This document shows positions 15,134 through 23,023 of a stretch of 31,458 nt of DNA, piece after piece. Location: the NCBI GenBank assembly GCA_003648575.1, contig QMPN01000005.1:1-31458 (forward strand). The letters run 5' to 3'. Under the pieces are notes generated by a model. It was not told the DNA's origin and did not search any database. It worked only from the letters and a program-made list of their open reading frames with translations. The translations under genes and the position numbers were made by a program. Each line of letters begins with the position of its first letter. Positions within the stretch are counted from its first letter, which is position 1. Source of the DNA: Bacteroidota bacterium. Lineage in GTDB: Bacteria > Bacteroidota > Bacteroidia > Bacteroidales > B18-G4.

Positions 15134-16375
15134 TTATTGCTTTGTGGGTACACGTTTGCCGGCAAATGTCATTTCGGCCTCAATGGGCATGTTTTTACCT
15201 TTTAGCAGGATATGCCAGTAGATCCAGCGGAACATGATCTTTCCGTAATGATTGATCTTAGTGTTTTTCAGCAAACCGAAAGGGCCAATTCCGGGTAAAG
15301 GGAATGTACCCGGGAGGGGTTCGGTATCATAGTTAAAATCGATCAGGGCTCCCTTCCCAAATCCGGTTTCAATGTAACAGTTTGCATGACCATCGAACTT
15401 GGCCGTGAGTGGTCTTCCCTCAATTGCATTCAAAAAGTTTTCGAACAGGATATCACCTGCAAAGTGTGCCACTGAACCAGCTTTTGAAGTGGGAATGTCA
15501 GCTGCATCACCAATCACAAAGATGTTATCGAATTTCTTCGACTGCAGGGTTTCTTTATCGGTAGGGATAAAATTAAGGTCGCCGGCCAAACCGCTTCTCT
15601 CTATCATTTCGGATCCCATATTGACAGGCACGATCGTCAGTACATCAAAGGGTACTTCCAGCTCATCATATGATACCACCGCCTGCTTTTCATTATCAAT
15701 CTTTTCGATGTAAAAATCCGGTACTACTTTAATATTCTTTTCCTTCAGCAGTTCGCTGAGCATTTTTGTTGCAATAGGTTTGGTGAAAGCCCCGGACATT
15801 GGAGTTACCAGGGAGATCTCCACCTTATCCCTGATCCCTTTTTTAGTAAAATAATCATCAGCAAGGCAAACGAATTCAATAGGAGCGACCGGGCACTTAT
15901 AAGGGATCTCAGAGATAGCCATTACCAGTTTCCCGCCTTCCCAATCCTTAAAGAAATTATGCAAGGCAACAGCACCCTCGATGGTATAGAAGTCAAAGAT
16001 CTTTTTTCTCCACAGTCCTTCACTAAGCCCGGGAGTTTGATCAGGACGTGTTTCTGCGCCTGTTGCAATGATCAGGTAATCATAATGCAAGATCTTTCCG
16101 CCTTCCAGATGTACTACATTTCCTTCACCTTCTATCTTATCTATATCAGAGTAAATTACATTTACACCGGAGGGGAAGAAATCACCTTTTGGTTTGATCA
16201 CATCATTCTTTGAATAGATTCCAAAAGGGATGAATAAGAACCCGGGTTGATAATAATGGGTCCGGTGTTTATCAACGATGGTGATCTCCCATTCCGACCT
16301 GTCAAGGACTTTCCTGAACTTGTTGGCCATCATGGTACCGGCAGTGCCCCCTCCGAGTATCAATAACTTTTCCAT
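15134..16375 (-). CDS. Sulfide:quinone oxidoreductase-like FAD flavoprotein
   Basis: 413 residues. It starts with a Rossmann FAD motif (LLILGGGTAGTMMANKF); later come LIIATGAETRPDQTPG and the second FAD motif, NIFVIGDAADIPTSKAG. Two cysteines sit where SQR and flavocytochrome c sulfide dehydrogenase keep their redox pair: C161 (PYKCPVAPIE) and C333 (HANCYIETG). A C-terminal aromatic, amphipathic helix (KIMFRWIYWHILLKGK) could dock to the inner membrane. The expected reaction is sulfide (or a polysulfide/persulfide) oxidation with quinone reduction. First gene of the six-gene operon, transcribed away from the FNR-like regulator. SQR type is not settled; NADH dehydrogenase-like activity is less likely because of the cysteine pair. 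Confidence 0.88.
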   Translation of the reverse strand: MEKLLILGGGTAGTMMANKFRKVLDRSEWEITIVDKHRTHYYQPGFLFIPFGIYSKNDVIKPKGDFFPSGVNVIYSDIDKIEGEGNVVHLEGGKILHYDYLIIATGAETRPDQTPGLSEGLWRKKIFDFYTIEGAVALHNFFKDWEGGKLVMAISEIPYKCPVAPIEFVCLADDYFTKKGIRDKVEISLVTPMSGAFTKPIATKMLSELLKEKNIKVVPDFYIEKIDNEKQAVVSYDELEVPFDVLTIVPVNMGSEMIERSGLAGDLNFIPTDKETLQSKKFDNIFVIGDAADIPTSKAGSVAHFAGDILFENFLNAIEGRPLTAKFDGHANCYIETGFGKGALIDFNYDTEPLPGTFPLPGIGPFGLLKNTKINHYGKIMFRWIYWHILLKGKNMPIEAEMTFAGKRVPTKQ

Positions 16376-16426
16376 TTTTGAAGCGTTTAATATTAATAAT
16401 TGATATATGTCGTTTTATTGATCTGT

Positions 16427-16434
16427 TAAAAGTA
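16427..16434 (-). promoter_or_regulatory. Possible -7 box of the sulfur operon
   Basis: TACTTTTA on the minus strand, one mismatch from TAnnTTTG, with a TTG about 21 bases upstream. The palindromes at 16468-16499 would lie roughly 50 and 70 bases before the start it predicts. Confidence 0.35.
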
Positions 16435-16467
16435 TCACACAACGAGGACTAAAGTCAACGGAACGTA

Positions 16468-16483
16468 TATGATATTTGTCATA
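16468..16483. promoter_or_regulatory. Palindrome next to the FNR-like box
   Basis: TATGA-N6-TCATA, perfect 5-base arms. Its core TGAT-N4-GTCA resembles half of an FNR site. Its centre is 17 bases from that of the box at 16486-16499. Confidence 0.45.
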
Positions 16484-16485
16484 CC

Positions 16486-16499
16486 ATGATAAAAATCAT
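16486..16499. promoter_or_regulatory. FNR/CRP-type operator
   Basis: ATGAT-AAAA-ATCAT is a perfect palindrome with the 5-4-5 layout of FNR sites (TTGAT-N4-ATCAA); it differs only at the outermost base of each arm. It lies between the divergent SQR operon and the FNR-like gene, immediately before the likely -7 box of the latter (TAATATTG, 16512-16519). Confidence 0.65.
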
Positions 16500-16511
16500 A
16501 CTTTTAATCAT

Positions 16512-16519
16512 TAATATTG
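16512..16519 (+). promoter_or_regulatory. Possible -7 box of the FNR-like gene
   Basis: TAATATTG, one mismatch from TAnnTTTG. There is no -33 box; the palindrome at 16486-16499 takes up that region, as expected for a promoter controlled by an activator or autorepressor. Confidence 0.4.
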
Positions 16520-16531
16520 CCTTGAATAATC

Positions 16532-17227
16532 ATGGAAGAGGCCCTGAATAAATGCGATTGCGAAAAATGTGACCTGAAGGAGTTGTTCTTTCAGAATATT
16601 GATGACGAACTCATCGAGCTTGTGTGCAACACCAAGGTAGAGAGCCCTTTCAGGCAGGGAGAGGTGATCCTGGAGGAGGGTAAACCTATTGAAAGCTTTA
16701 TTTATCTCAAAAGTGGGCTGGTTAAGCTTTTCAAATCCGGAGTTGATGAAAAGGGGCAGATCATCATGATTGCCAAACCTTTTGATTTTGTCAGCCTGCT
16801 CAGTGTCTTTTCTGATGATAAATACAATTATTCGGTAACGGCCCTGGAGGACTCTGTCACCTGTAACATCAAATTGGATGATATCAAGAAGATGATCCAT
16901 ACCAATGGTGATTTTGCCTTGAGCATTATGAAGAAGATGAGTAGTGTTTCGGATATGATCATCCTTGAATCGCTTTCATTGCGTAGAAAAAATATTCATG
17001 GGAGGGTGGCCTACATCTTGCTCTTTTTTGCTGATCAAATTTATGAGACTGATTACTTTGAGCTTCCCCTAAACCGGAGGGAGATTGCTGAATTCATAGG
17101 CAAAACAACAGAGAATGTGATCCGAACGCTCTCGGAGTTCCGCAAGGATGGGATCATTAAGATCTTTGGCAAATCTATTGAGATCATTGATAAGGAAAAG
17201 CTCAAGCAGGTTTCCGACTTTGGCTAA
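16532..17227 (+). CDS. FNR-like Crp-family regulator with cysteine cluster
   Basis: 231 residues. It has a cyclic-nucleotide-binding-type beta roll (about 25-120), a long dimer helix (~125-155) and a winged helix-turn-helix (LNRREIAEFIGKTTENVIRTLSEF, about 180-203). Cysteines C8, C10 and C13 cluster at the N-terminus, and C111 (SVTCNIK) aligns with the internal cluster ligand of E. coli FNR (C122). This suggests an iron-sulfur or thiol sensor of oxygen, NO or persulfide. C32 is a spare candidate. The recognition helix keeps the Glu and Arg of FNR (E194, R198) but has Ile in place of Ser. An in-frame stop 9 bases upstream fixes the ATG at 16532. It diverges from the SQR operon, its likely target. 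Confidence 0.92.
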   Translation: MEEALNKCDCEKCDLKELFFQNIDDELIELVCNTKVESPFRQGEVILEEGKPIESFIYLKSGLVKLFKSGVDEKGQIIMIAKPFDFVSLLSVFSDDKYNYSVTALEDSVTCNIKLDDIKKMIHTNGDFALSIMKKMSSVSDMIILESLSLRRKNIHGRVAYILLFFADQIYETDYFELPLNRREIAEFIGKTTENVIRTLSEFRKDGIIKIFGKSIEIIDKEKLKQVSDFG

Positions 17228-17253
17228 TCATCAATCGGTATATTTCTTGAAAA

Positions 17254-17267
17254 TTGAATTTCATCAA
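17254..17267. promoter_or_regulatory. FNR-like box ahead of the second FadL-like gene
   Basis: TTGAA-TTTC-ATCAA, one mismatch from TTGAT-N4-ATCAA. It is centred about 40 bases upstream of a TATATTTG -7 box (17299-17306) that has no -33 partner, consistent with an activated promoter. Confidence 0.5.
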
Positions 17268-17298
17268 TATTCTGGTGTGTCCAATGCTGAATATTAAT

Positions 17299-17306
17299 TA
17301 TATTTG
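17299..17306 (+). promoter_or_regulatory. Promoter -7 box for 17347-18858
   Basis: TATATTTG matches TAnnTTTG; the start codon lies 40 bases downstream. No -33 box. Confidence 0.5.
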
Positions 17307-17346
17307 AATGGCAAACAGATATACTCGTACATTAAATCCCGGATAA

Positions 17347-18858
17347 GTGAATCAAAAAATCCTTGGAGCGATATTATTTACATTATCATTATTTGGTTTT
17401 GCCCAACTAAATGCACAATCATACAACCACTGGGTTAGGAGTTTTAATGAGGAATCTTCGCTTCTTGCAGGTGCAGTAGTAGGTGGTGGTGCGGGACCTA
17501 GTGCAATCTATTACAACCCGGCGAGCATATCAGAGATCAAGGAATCAAAATTATCGGTCCATGCCAGTTTGTTTTCTTTCAAATTTCTTAACGTCAAGAA
17601 TGCCCTGGGAGATGGCATCGACCTGAAATGGTCGACCATTTTGGTGGAGCCCCGCTTCTTGTCCTACATGATTAAGCCGAAGAAACGCTCAGACATGAGC
17701 TTTGAGCTTGCCATGCTGAACAATGAGAATTACAAGCTTGATGTAGCCCAGTCAGTAAACCAGGAAATCAATATCCTTTCAAGATATGATGGACTTGAGC
17801 GGTATTTTGCCGTTGTGCAAACACAGAATCGATTCAGGGATGACTGGATTGGAGGAGGGTGGTCATGGAAGGTAAACTCGAGATTATTCCTCGGTATCAG
17901 CATGTTTGTCACCATCAAGTCGGTCGAATATCGCTATGACCTCAGCATTGAGGCATACCCACTGGATAGTATTGCAGGAACTCAAAGCAACGATTTTACT
18001 TCAGCAAATTATCAGGAAAGTGAATACGTGAAGTACAATGACTACAGGCTTTTGTGGAAAGCCGGGATCATGTACAAATGGGATCGCATAAGCATTGGTG
18101 CAAACATTACCACACCCTCCGTAGGAGGCATTTATTCAGATGGGAAAAGAGTATCGAGAAGACAACGGCAATCTGGAATCTATGATCCTGATACCGGGCT
18201 ACCTTTACCAGACTATTTCATTGGCGACTACCAGGATAAAAAGGCCGTTAAAGTAGATCATAAAACGCCCTGGTCTATCGCAGCTGGATTTACATATCAC
18301 TCCGCGGACAGAAAAAGATCTCTATATTCAACAGCGGAGTACTTTGGTGGAATGGATACTTACAAAATGGTAGAAGCAGATGAAAACCCTAACCTGGCCA
18401 CCGACCATGCTGCCAGTTCCATAGCCGTAAATGAATGGTTAACATTTATTAGCGGTGCAAACCCGGTAGTGAACCTGGCGCTGGGATATAGCTGGGTAAT
18501 CAGTGACGATCTCTGGTTGATGGCGGGGTTCAGGACTGACTTTAATTATATCAAAAACATCGAGTCTCAAGGATTTGATGTAGGGAAAGTCATGAAGAAC
18601 ATCGGTGTTGACAATTACCACTTTTCGGGAGGCTTATCGTGGAATGTACTTGGGCAGGATCTTATGACAGGGATCCAGTACACCTTTGGCTATGAAGACG
18701 GGCTGAAACAAATTGTTAATCTTGCTGATCCAGTCGAGTATAATTATGATGAAAATGCAGCCCTGCAGGGAACCCGTCAACCTAATATGCGGGCAATGAT
18801 AAACTCGCTGAGCCTTTATGTTGGCGCCACCTTTAATTTTGGCGGCAAAAAAGACTAA
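17347..18858 (+). CDS. FadL/OmpP1-like outer-membrane protein
   Basis: 503 residues starting with GTG at 17347. An in-frame stop precedes it directly and the signal peptide (NQKILGAILFTLSLFGFAQLNAQ) begins at once, so this start is well fixed. The hatch-like GAGPSAIYYNPASISEIKESKLSV segment resembles the NPA motif of FadL proteins. Many amphipathic strands follow, ending LSLYVGATFNFGGKKD. It is therefore an outer-membrane barrel of the OmpP1/FadL type, more diverged than the one in the sulfur operon. The FNR-like box at 17254-17267 hints at shared control. Its stop overlaps the convergent MFS gene by 4 bases. Substrate unknown. Confidence 0.8.
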   Translation: MNQKILGAILFTLSLFGFAQLNAQSYNHWVRSFNEESSLLAGAVVGGGAGPSAIYYNPASISEIKESKLSVHASLFSFKFLNVKNALGDGIDLKWSTILVEPRFLSYMIKPKKRSDMSFELAMLNNENYKLDVAQSVNQEINILSRYDGLERYFAVVQTQNRFRDDWIGGGWSWKVNSRLFLGISMFVTIKSVEYRYDLSIEAYPLDSIAGTQSNDFTSANYQESEYVKYNDYRLLWKAGIMYKWDRISIGANITTPSVGGIYSDGKRVSRRQRQSGIYDPDTGLPLPDYFIGDYQDKKAVKVDHKTPWSIAAGFTYHSADRKRSLYSTAEYFGGMDTYKMVEADENPNLATDHAASSIAVNEWLTFISGANPVVNLALGYSWVISDDLWLMAGFRTDFNYIKNIESQGFDVGKVMKNIGVDNYHFSGGLSWNVLGQDLMTGIQYTFGYEDGLKQIVNLADPVEYNYDENAALQGTRQPNMRAMINSLSLYVGATFNFGGKKD

Positions 18859-20216
18859 TCATTTTTGTTCATGGGAAGGTCAACCCCATAGCCCTTCCTT
18901 TTATCCTGATATTTCAACAATAAAGCAAATATTAATCCCAGGAAGCCTAATCCGATAAACAGCAACATAGTTGGGGTGTAATTCAATGTTTCTGCATCCG
19001 CAGGATTCGTTCTGTCAAGGATTATTCCAGCTAGCAGAGGCACACCCCAGAGGCCCAGGTTTTGTATTGAGTACATTAAGCCATATGCAGTTCCGATCTG
19101 CTTATCATCCACCAGTCTGACCATGGATGGCCACATGGCTGCCGGGACGAGTGAAAAGGCTACTCCCAGTAAGATCATGGGGATATGAGGAGTGAAGGTA
19201 GTAAAAGTAAAAGTGAGATGAACCATCAATAAGACCAGGGAGCCAATAATCATAGCTGACGCCGCCTTGCCATATCGATCAATCAAAAAACCAAAGAGGG
19301 GTGTGAACATCATTGTTCCAAGAGGCAGCAGGGAAGAAATCTGTCCGCTGGCCTCATAGGTCATTCCAAATTTATTCAGGAGGAAATCAGGCGCAAAAGC
19401 ATTGAATGGGAAAACAGCCGAATAGAACGTCACACAAATAATGGCAATATACATATAGGCCCTGTTTCCAAACAGATCAAAGACATCTTTAAATTTGAAT
19501 TTTTCAGTGCTCTTATTCATTTCTGTTTGCTCTATCTGCTTGTCAAGCTTCATATCAAAAAGCATATAGATCATAAAAGCAAACAAACCTGTAACCGTCA
19601 GTATGGCAGCCAGCCAGATAGCAGTATCGAGATGCACACCGTCAGCAGCCAATACAGGAGATAATTGCAAGGCGGCAAATGTGCCAAGCCTGCCAAAGCC
19701 CACCTTCAGGCCAAAGGCAAGTGCCAGGTCCTTTCCTTTAAACCACTTCACCAGGATCTTACTTACCACAACTATGCTGGTTTCTGCCCCCAGTCCAAAG
19801 AAAAACCTCCCCAGCAGCATCATTTTCAGTTCAGGGGAATATGAAGGGAGAAAAGATTGCATAAGGCCATACCCGATACCACCCGATGAATATGATTTCG
19901 AGGCTCCATAGGCCGTTAATAATGCTCCGAAAGCCATGAAGAATATAAACATAAATCCTGTTCGGCGAATACCGAGCTTATCCAGGATGATCCCTCCTAT
20001 CACCGCCATCAGCAAAAAGGTATTCGGGATGGAATAAAAGGAGACAAAGAGACCGTAATCCGTATTTGTGAACCCGAATTCTTTTGTCATCAAGTCCTTT
20101 AAGGTGGAAAAAGCGTCGTAGAAGTAATAGTTTACAGAAAGGATAAATCCCACAAGGATCAGTATACCCCAGCGTACCCAGGGCTTTTCATTCATTGCTT
20201 TTTTCAATTGCTCCAT
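18855..20216 (-). CDS. Major facilitator superfamily transporter
   Basis: 453 residues with about 12 transmembrane helices and a charged central loop (about 220-240, KLDKQIEQTEMNKSTEKFKFKD). Motif A is present in both halves: GGIILDKLGIRRTG (about 72-85) and FLIDRYGKAAS (about 305-315). The N-terminal KPWVRWGILILVGFILSVNYYFYDAFSTLKDLM resembles the MFSD1-like/OFA-type branch as I recall it. It would carry a small solute across the inner membrane; the substrate cannot be read. A 6-bp hairpin (20217-20236) abuts the start codon on the minus strand and could affect translation. Confidence 0.92.
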   Translation of the reverse strand: MEQLKKAMNEKPWVRWGILILVGFILSVNYYFYDAFSTLKDLMTKEFGFTNTDYGLFVSFYSIPNTFLLMAVIGGIILDKLGIRRTGFMFIFFMAFGALLTAYGASKSYSSGGIGYGLMQSFLPSYSPELKMMLLGRFFFGLGAETSIVVVSKILVKWFKGKDLALAFGLKVGFGRLGTFAALQLSPVLAADGVHLDTAIWLAAILTVTGLFAFMIYMLFDMKLDKQIEQTEMNKSTEKFKFKDVFDLFGNRAYMYIAIICVTFYSAVFPFNAFAPDFLLNKFGMTYEASGQISSLLPLGTMMFTPLFGFLIDRYGKAASAMIIGSLVLLMVHLTFTFTTFTPHIPMILLGVAFSLVPAAMWPSMVRLVDDKQIGTAYGLMYSIQNLGLWGVPLLAGIILDRTNPADAETLNYTPTMLLFIGLGFLGLIFALLLKYQDKRKGYGVDLPMNKND

Positions 20217-20236
20217 AGCTGCTTTTTAGCGCAGCT
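20217..20236 (-). promoter_or_regulatory. Hairpin directly before the MFS start codon
   Basis: AGCTGC and GCAGCT arms enclose an 8-base loop; the 3' arm ends at the base before the ATG on the minus strand. It would fold in the mRNA where ribosomes load. No ligand-binding structure is evident. Confidence 0.4.
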
Positions 20237-20278
20237 AAAATACAATTAATCAGCTAACTTAAATTCAATGATGCCGGA

Positions 20279-21214
20279 TCAGCGAACCACGATCTTCCGG
20301 CTGATATCGCCTTGGGAACAATGAACCCTTATAAGGTAAATGCCTGTTTGCATATTCAGCGCTGCAGCAGAAAAGTCAAATTGATGATTGCCATAGGTCA
20401 GATTGCCTGTGTTTATTTCATGAATTATTCTGCCATGCAGATCGTAAAGGGAGATTTCATATTTGCCCTGCTTTAAATCAATGAATGACAATGTGAATTT
20501 ATCTGTTACAGGGTTTGGAAATATGCTCAATGCTTTTGCAAGATCTTCTTCTTCCACTGAGGCAGGTGCAGTATATGTAATTGTTAATACAGGGGCGTAA
20601 AATTCTCCGCCATATTCCCATGAACAGGCAGCTTTCGGATAATCCTCACCAAATGCCGGATTTGTCCCTTTAACAAGGAACACTATCGGGTTATTCTTTA
20701 CCCAGGTCTCCAAATCAACAACTTCCTGAACAATGTCCCTGATATTATGTGTCAGTTGGTTTGGGCCCGGGATAAATGGCTGCCACTCAGATGCAACCCA
20801 AAATTCATCATGATTCGTAGTTTCCCGGTCACTGATATTATATTCAACACCTGTAAATGGCAGAGGATCGGGATTTTTTTCACAATAGATTATAATCCCG
20901 GTGGTATCGTCATTGGCTTCAAAAGAATAAAATTGAATATATGTTGACTCAATTGTTGAACCCTGGGGTATCGGCACGGATTGATACCGAAGTCCTATGT
21001 GATAACTAATTCCCATTTCTCCGACAGGAAAAGAGTATCCGACGAAAAGCTTTTCCGCATCAACAAACATTTCACCCGTGGGGTTCTCCCACGTAGGATG
21101 GCGGTACAACTGGTATGCATCATCATTTCCATCGGTGATGAATAGTGTAACTGTTTCCTGGGCATACAGGGATGAAGAAAACAGGAAAAGAGCCAGCAGA
21201 AAAACTTTTTTCAT
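20279..21214 (-). CDS. Secreted DNRLRE-like protein with T9SS sorting domain
   Basis: 311 residues with signal peptide MKKVFLLALFLFSSSLYAQ. Residues ~20-220 resemble the DNRLRE/CBM96-like beta-sandwich of surface proteins: DGNDDAYQLY, IGLRYQSVPIPQGSTIESTYIQFYS, LTHNIRDIVQEVV and the AACSWEYGGEFYAPVLTITYT end. The final ~80 residues are a T9SS type A domain (SIFPNPVTDKFTLSF, ISLYDLHGRII, MQTGIYLIRVH, RKIVVR). It should be secreted by T9SS and possibly bind carbohydrate or cell-wall material. The leader motif at 21222-21235 and a promoter at 21241-21271 are upstream. Function unproven. Confidence 0.88.
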   Translation of the reverse strand: MKKVFLLALFLFSSSLYAQETVTLFITDGNDDAYQLYRHPTWENPTGEMFVDAEKLFVGYSFPVGEMGISYHIGLRYQSVPIPQGSTIESTYIQFYSFEANDDTTGIIIYCEKNPDPLPFTGVEYNISDRETTNHDEFWVASEWQPFIPGPNQLTHNIRDIVQEVVDLETWVKNNPIVFLVKGTNPAFGEDYPKAACSWEYGGEFYAPVLTITYTAPASVEEEDLAKALSIFPNPVTDKFTLSFIDLKQGKYEISLYDLHGRIIHEINTGNLTYGNHQFDFSAAALNMQTGIYLIRVHCSQGDISRKIVVR

Positions 21215-21221
21215 GATCTCA

Positions 21222-21235
21222 GGGTTTGGGTTAAT
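21222..21235 (-). promoter_or_regulatory. T9SS-cargo leader motif, copy 2
   Basis: ATTAACCCAAACCC on the minus strand, ending 7 bases before the ATG at 21214. Same motif and spacing as at 2051-2065. Confidence 0.5.
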
Positions 21236-21240
21236 ACCCC

Positions 21241-21271
21241 CTAAGATACTAAATTAGAAAGGAATAGTCAA
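21241..21271 (-). promoter_or_regulatory. Promoter for 20279-21214
   Basis: TTG (21269-21271), 20 bases, then TATCTTAG (21241-21248), one mismatch from TAnnTTTG. Transcription would start at or just before the leader motif. Confidence 0.45.
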
Positions 21272-21292
21272 CTTTAAACAGCTGTTTAAAAC

Positions 21293-22114
21293 TCACACCT
21301 CCTCCTCTGCATCGCTGGTGCAAAGTACCGGGATGCAATGTTCATTCATAAGAATCGCTTCTTTATCGGAATCAGCGAAATAAGCATTTTCCTGTGTGGG
21401 GTTGACCATAATAGAGATCAAGTTGGCTCGTTGCGCATTGGCATAATTAAGGGTTTGCTTAGCAAAGCCAACGGAAAAAACATTCTGATCTTCATCAATA
21501 CGTTTATAGTTTAGCCCTTTTTCAGCAAATCGTTCTTCGGCCAGCAATATATTCTCACGCAATTTATCGGTTTGCTCAAAACCCGGCTTGCTAATCGAAT
21601 AAATATGTATGTCAGGGTTGCAAAGGCCGGCAATGATATACATAGCATCTATCTTTCTCTCGTATGCATCGTGGCTGCCGACGGGAAAGATGGTTGTTTT
21701 GAAGCCCTCTGCCGGCACTACTGATCCTTCTTGCACAACCAATGCAGGGATTGGAATCCTTTTAAGTAATTTCAGGATATCTGCGCCAAAGAATTTTTGT
21801 CGCAAGCCTTTACGGCCATGCGCCCCAAGTGCCATCATTCGATATGCACTCCTGGAAGCAATTTCAGGAATCACTTCAAATATGCTTCCTGCTTCGCAAA
21901 TAAAATCGCAATAGATCTCCTTGTCAGCATTGATTGACAGTGCCATCTTATTTAATTTGTCTTCACACTCTTCGAGTGATATGCCTTCATCCTCGAAGAC
22001 ATGCAGCAAGGTGATATCTGAATGCATCTTTTTTGCCATGAATACCGCAAACTCAACAGCTTTATCTGCTGCCGCAGTAAAATCAACCGGAATAAGTAAT
22101 TTGTTCTCTATCAT
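21293..22114 (-). CDS. Tandem universal stress protein (UspA family)
   Basis: 273 residues, two Usp domains. I chose the ATG at 22112-22114 because the fold begins immediately (MIENKLLIPVDFT); a start 7 codons earlier (22135) is possible. Domain 1 (1-135) has the ATP-loop motif GAHGRKGLRQKFFGA (97-111): G-x2-G-x9-G is intact, but Ala replaces the usual Ser/Thr. Domain 2 (about 145-270) lacks it, as is common in tandem forms. Cytoplasmic; the family is linked to survival under stress, growth arrest or low oxygen. It diverges from the SDR-sulfatase pair, and a TATATTTG box (22152-22159) serves it. Confidence 0.9.
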   Translation of the reverse strand: MIENKLLIPVDFTAAADKAVEFAVFMAKKMHSDITLLHVFEDEGISLEECEDKLNKMALSINADKEIYCDFICEAGSIFEVIPEIASRSAYRMMALGAHGRKGLRQKFFGADILKLLKRIPIPALVVQEGSVVPAEGFKTTIFPVGSHDAYERKIDAMYIIAGLCNPDIHIYSISKPGFEQTDKLRENILLAEERFAEKGLNYKRIDEDQNVFSVGFAKQTLNYANAQRANLISIMVNPTQENAYFADSDKEAILMNEHCIPVLCTSDAEEEV

Positions 22115-22151
22115 GAAAAAGTATTTAACTGACAATGGTTTATGAAGTACA

Positions 22152-22159
22152 CAAATATA
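22152..22159 (-). promoter_or_regulatory. Promoter -7 box for the stress-protein gene
   Basis: TATATTTG on the minus strand, matching TAnnTTTG, 37 bases before the chosen ATG. No clear -33 box. Confidence 0.45.
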
Positions 22160-22171
22160 ATCATAAACAGT

Positions 22172-22201
22172 TTTGAGTGCACATGATTTTTCTTAATATT
22201 G
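22172..22201 (+). promoter_or_regulatory. Promoter for the SDR-sulfatase pair
   Basis: TTTG (22172-22175), 18 bases, TAATATTG (22194-22201). The ATG at 22216 follows 14 bases later, which rules against the longer in-frame start at 22177. Confidence 0.5.
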
Positions 22202-22215
22202 TGTTAAATATAGTT

Positions 22216-23022
22216 ATGGCTTTAAAAGATAAATACGGATCATGGGCTGTGATTGCGGGCTCGGCAGAGGGCCTTGGAGAAGCTTGGTCGAGGGCATTGG
22301 CTCAAAAGGGAATGAACCTGATCATGGTCGATCACCAGGAAGAAAAGCTTTTATCCCTGTCCGAAATGCTTCGCCAAGAATATAAGGTTGAAGCCATAGC
22401 AATCCATATCGACCTCAGGGCTCAGGATGCTTATAAAAAGATCATGGAGCATTGCAAAGGGCCTGAGATCCGGCTCCTGATATACAATGCGGCCTTCAGT
22501 AGAATCAAGCCATTCATTGCCCATACCGATGAGGAACTCGATAGCTTTATAGGTATAAATACCCACACACAACTTAGGTTGGTACATTCTTTTTCGAAGC
22601 ACCTTATCCACCATAATAAAGGCGGTGGTATCATTCTCATGTCTTCCCTGGCGGGACTGATAGGCATGCAGCTTGTTGCTCCATATGCAGCTACCAAATC
22701 CTTTGCCTGGAACCTGGCCGAAGGCATCTCCCACGAGCTTAAATCCCACCATATTGATGTAATGGCATGTATTGCCGGGGCCACATCAACACCGGCCTAT
22801 TTAAAAACAAACCCACAGTATGGCAATCTAAAGCCCCTGGTGATGAAACCTGATGATGTGGTTGAGGCAGCTCTTAAAAAACTAGGACATAAAAATCTCT
22901 TCATCCCGGGCTTTTCCAATCGTTTCAATTACTGGATCCTTACCCGTCTGCTTCCCCGAAAAATGGCATCCCGCCTTGCAAACAACACAATGAAAAAAAT
23001 GTATGCACATCTATCTGATTAA
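22216..23022 (+). CDS. Short-chain dehydrogenase/reductase
   Basis: 268 residues from the ATG at 22216; the preceding in-frame Met (22177) lies within the promoter. The cofactor site is AGSAEGLGEAW, a variant of TGxxxGxG. YNAA replaces NNAG, and the catalytic residues are in MSSLAG (Ser) and YAATK (Tyr and Lys). It should be a cytosolic NAD(P)-linked oxidoreductase; the C-terminal ~50 residues (FSNRFNYWILTRLLPRKMASRL) resemble those of acyl- or ketone-type SDRs acting at membranes. The substrate is unknown. The sulfatase gene begins one base after its stop, so the two are co-transcribed. Confidence 0.93.
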   Translation: MALKDKYGSWAVIAGSAEGLGEAWSRALAQKGMNLIMVDHQEEKLLSLSEMLRQEYKVEAIAIHIDLRAQDAYKKIMEHCKGPEIRLLIYNAAFSRIKPFIAHTDEELDSFIGINTHTQLRLVHSFSKHLIHHNKGGGIILMSSLAGLIGMQLVAPYAATKSFAWNLAEGISHELKSHHIDVMACIAGATSTPAYLKTNPQYGNLKPLVMKPDDVVEAALKKLGHKNLFIPGFSNRFNYWILTRLLPRKMASRLANNTMKKMYAHLSD

Positions 23023-23023
23023 T

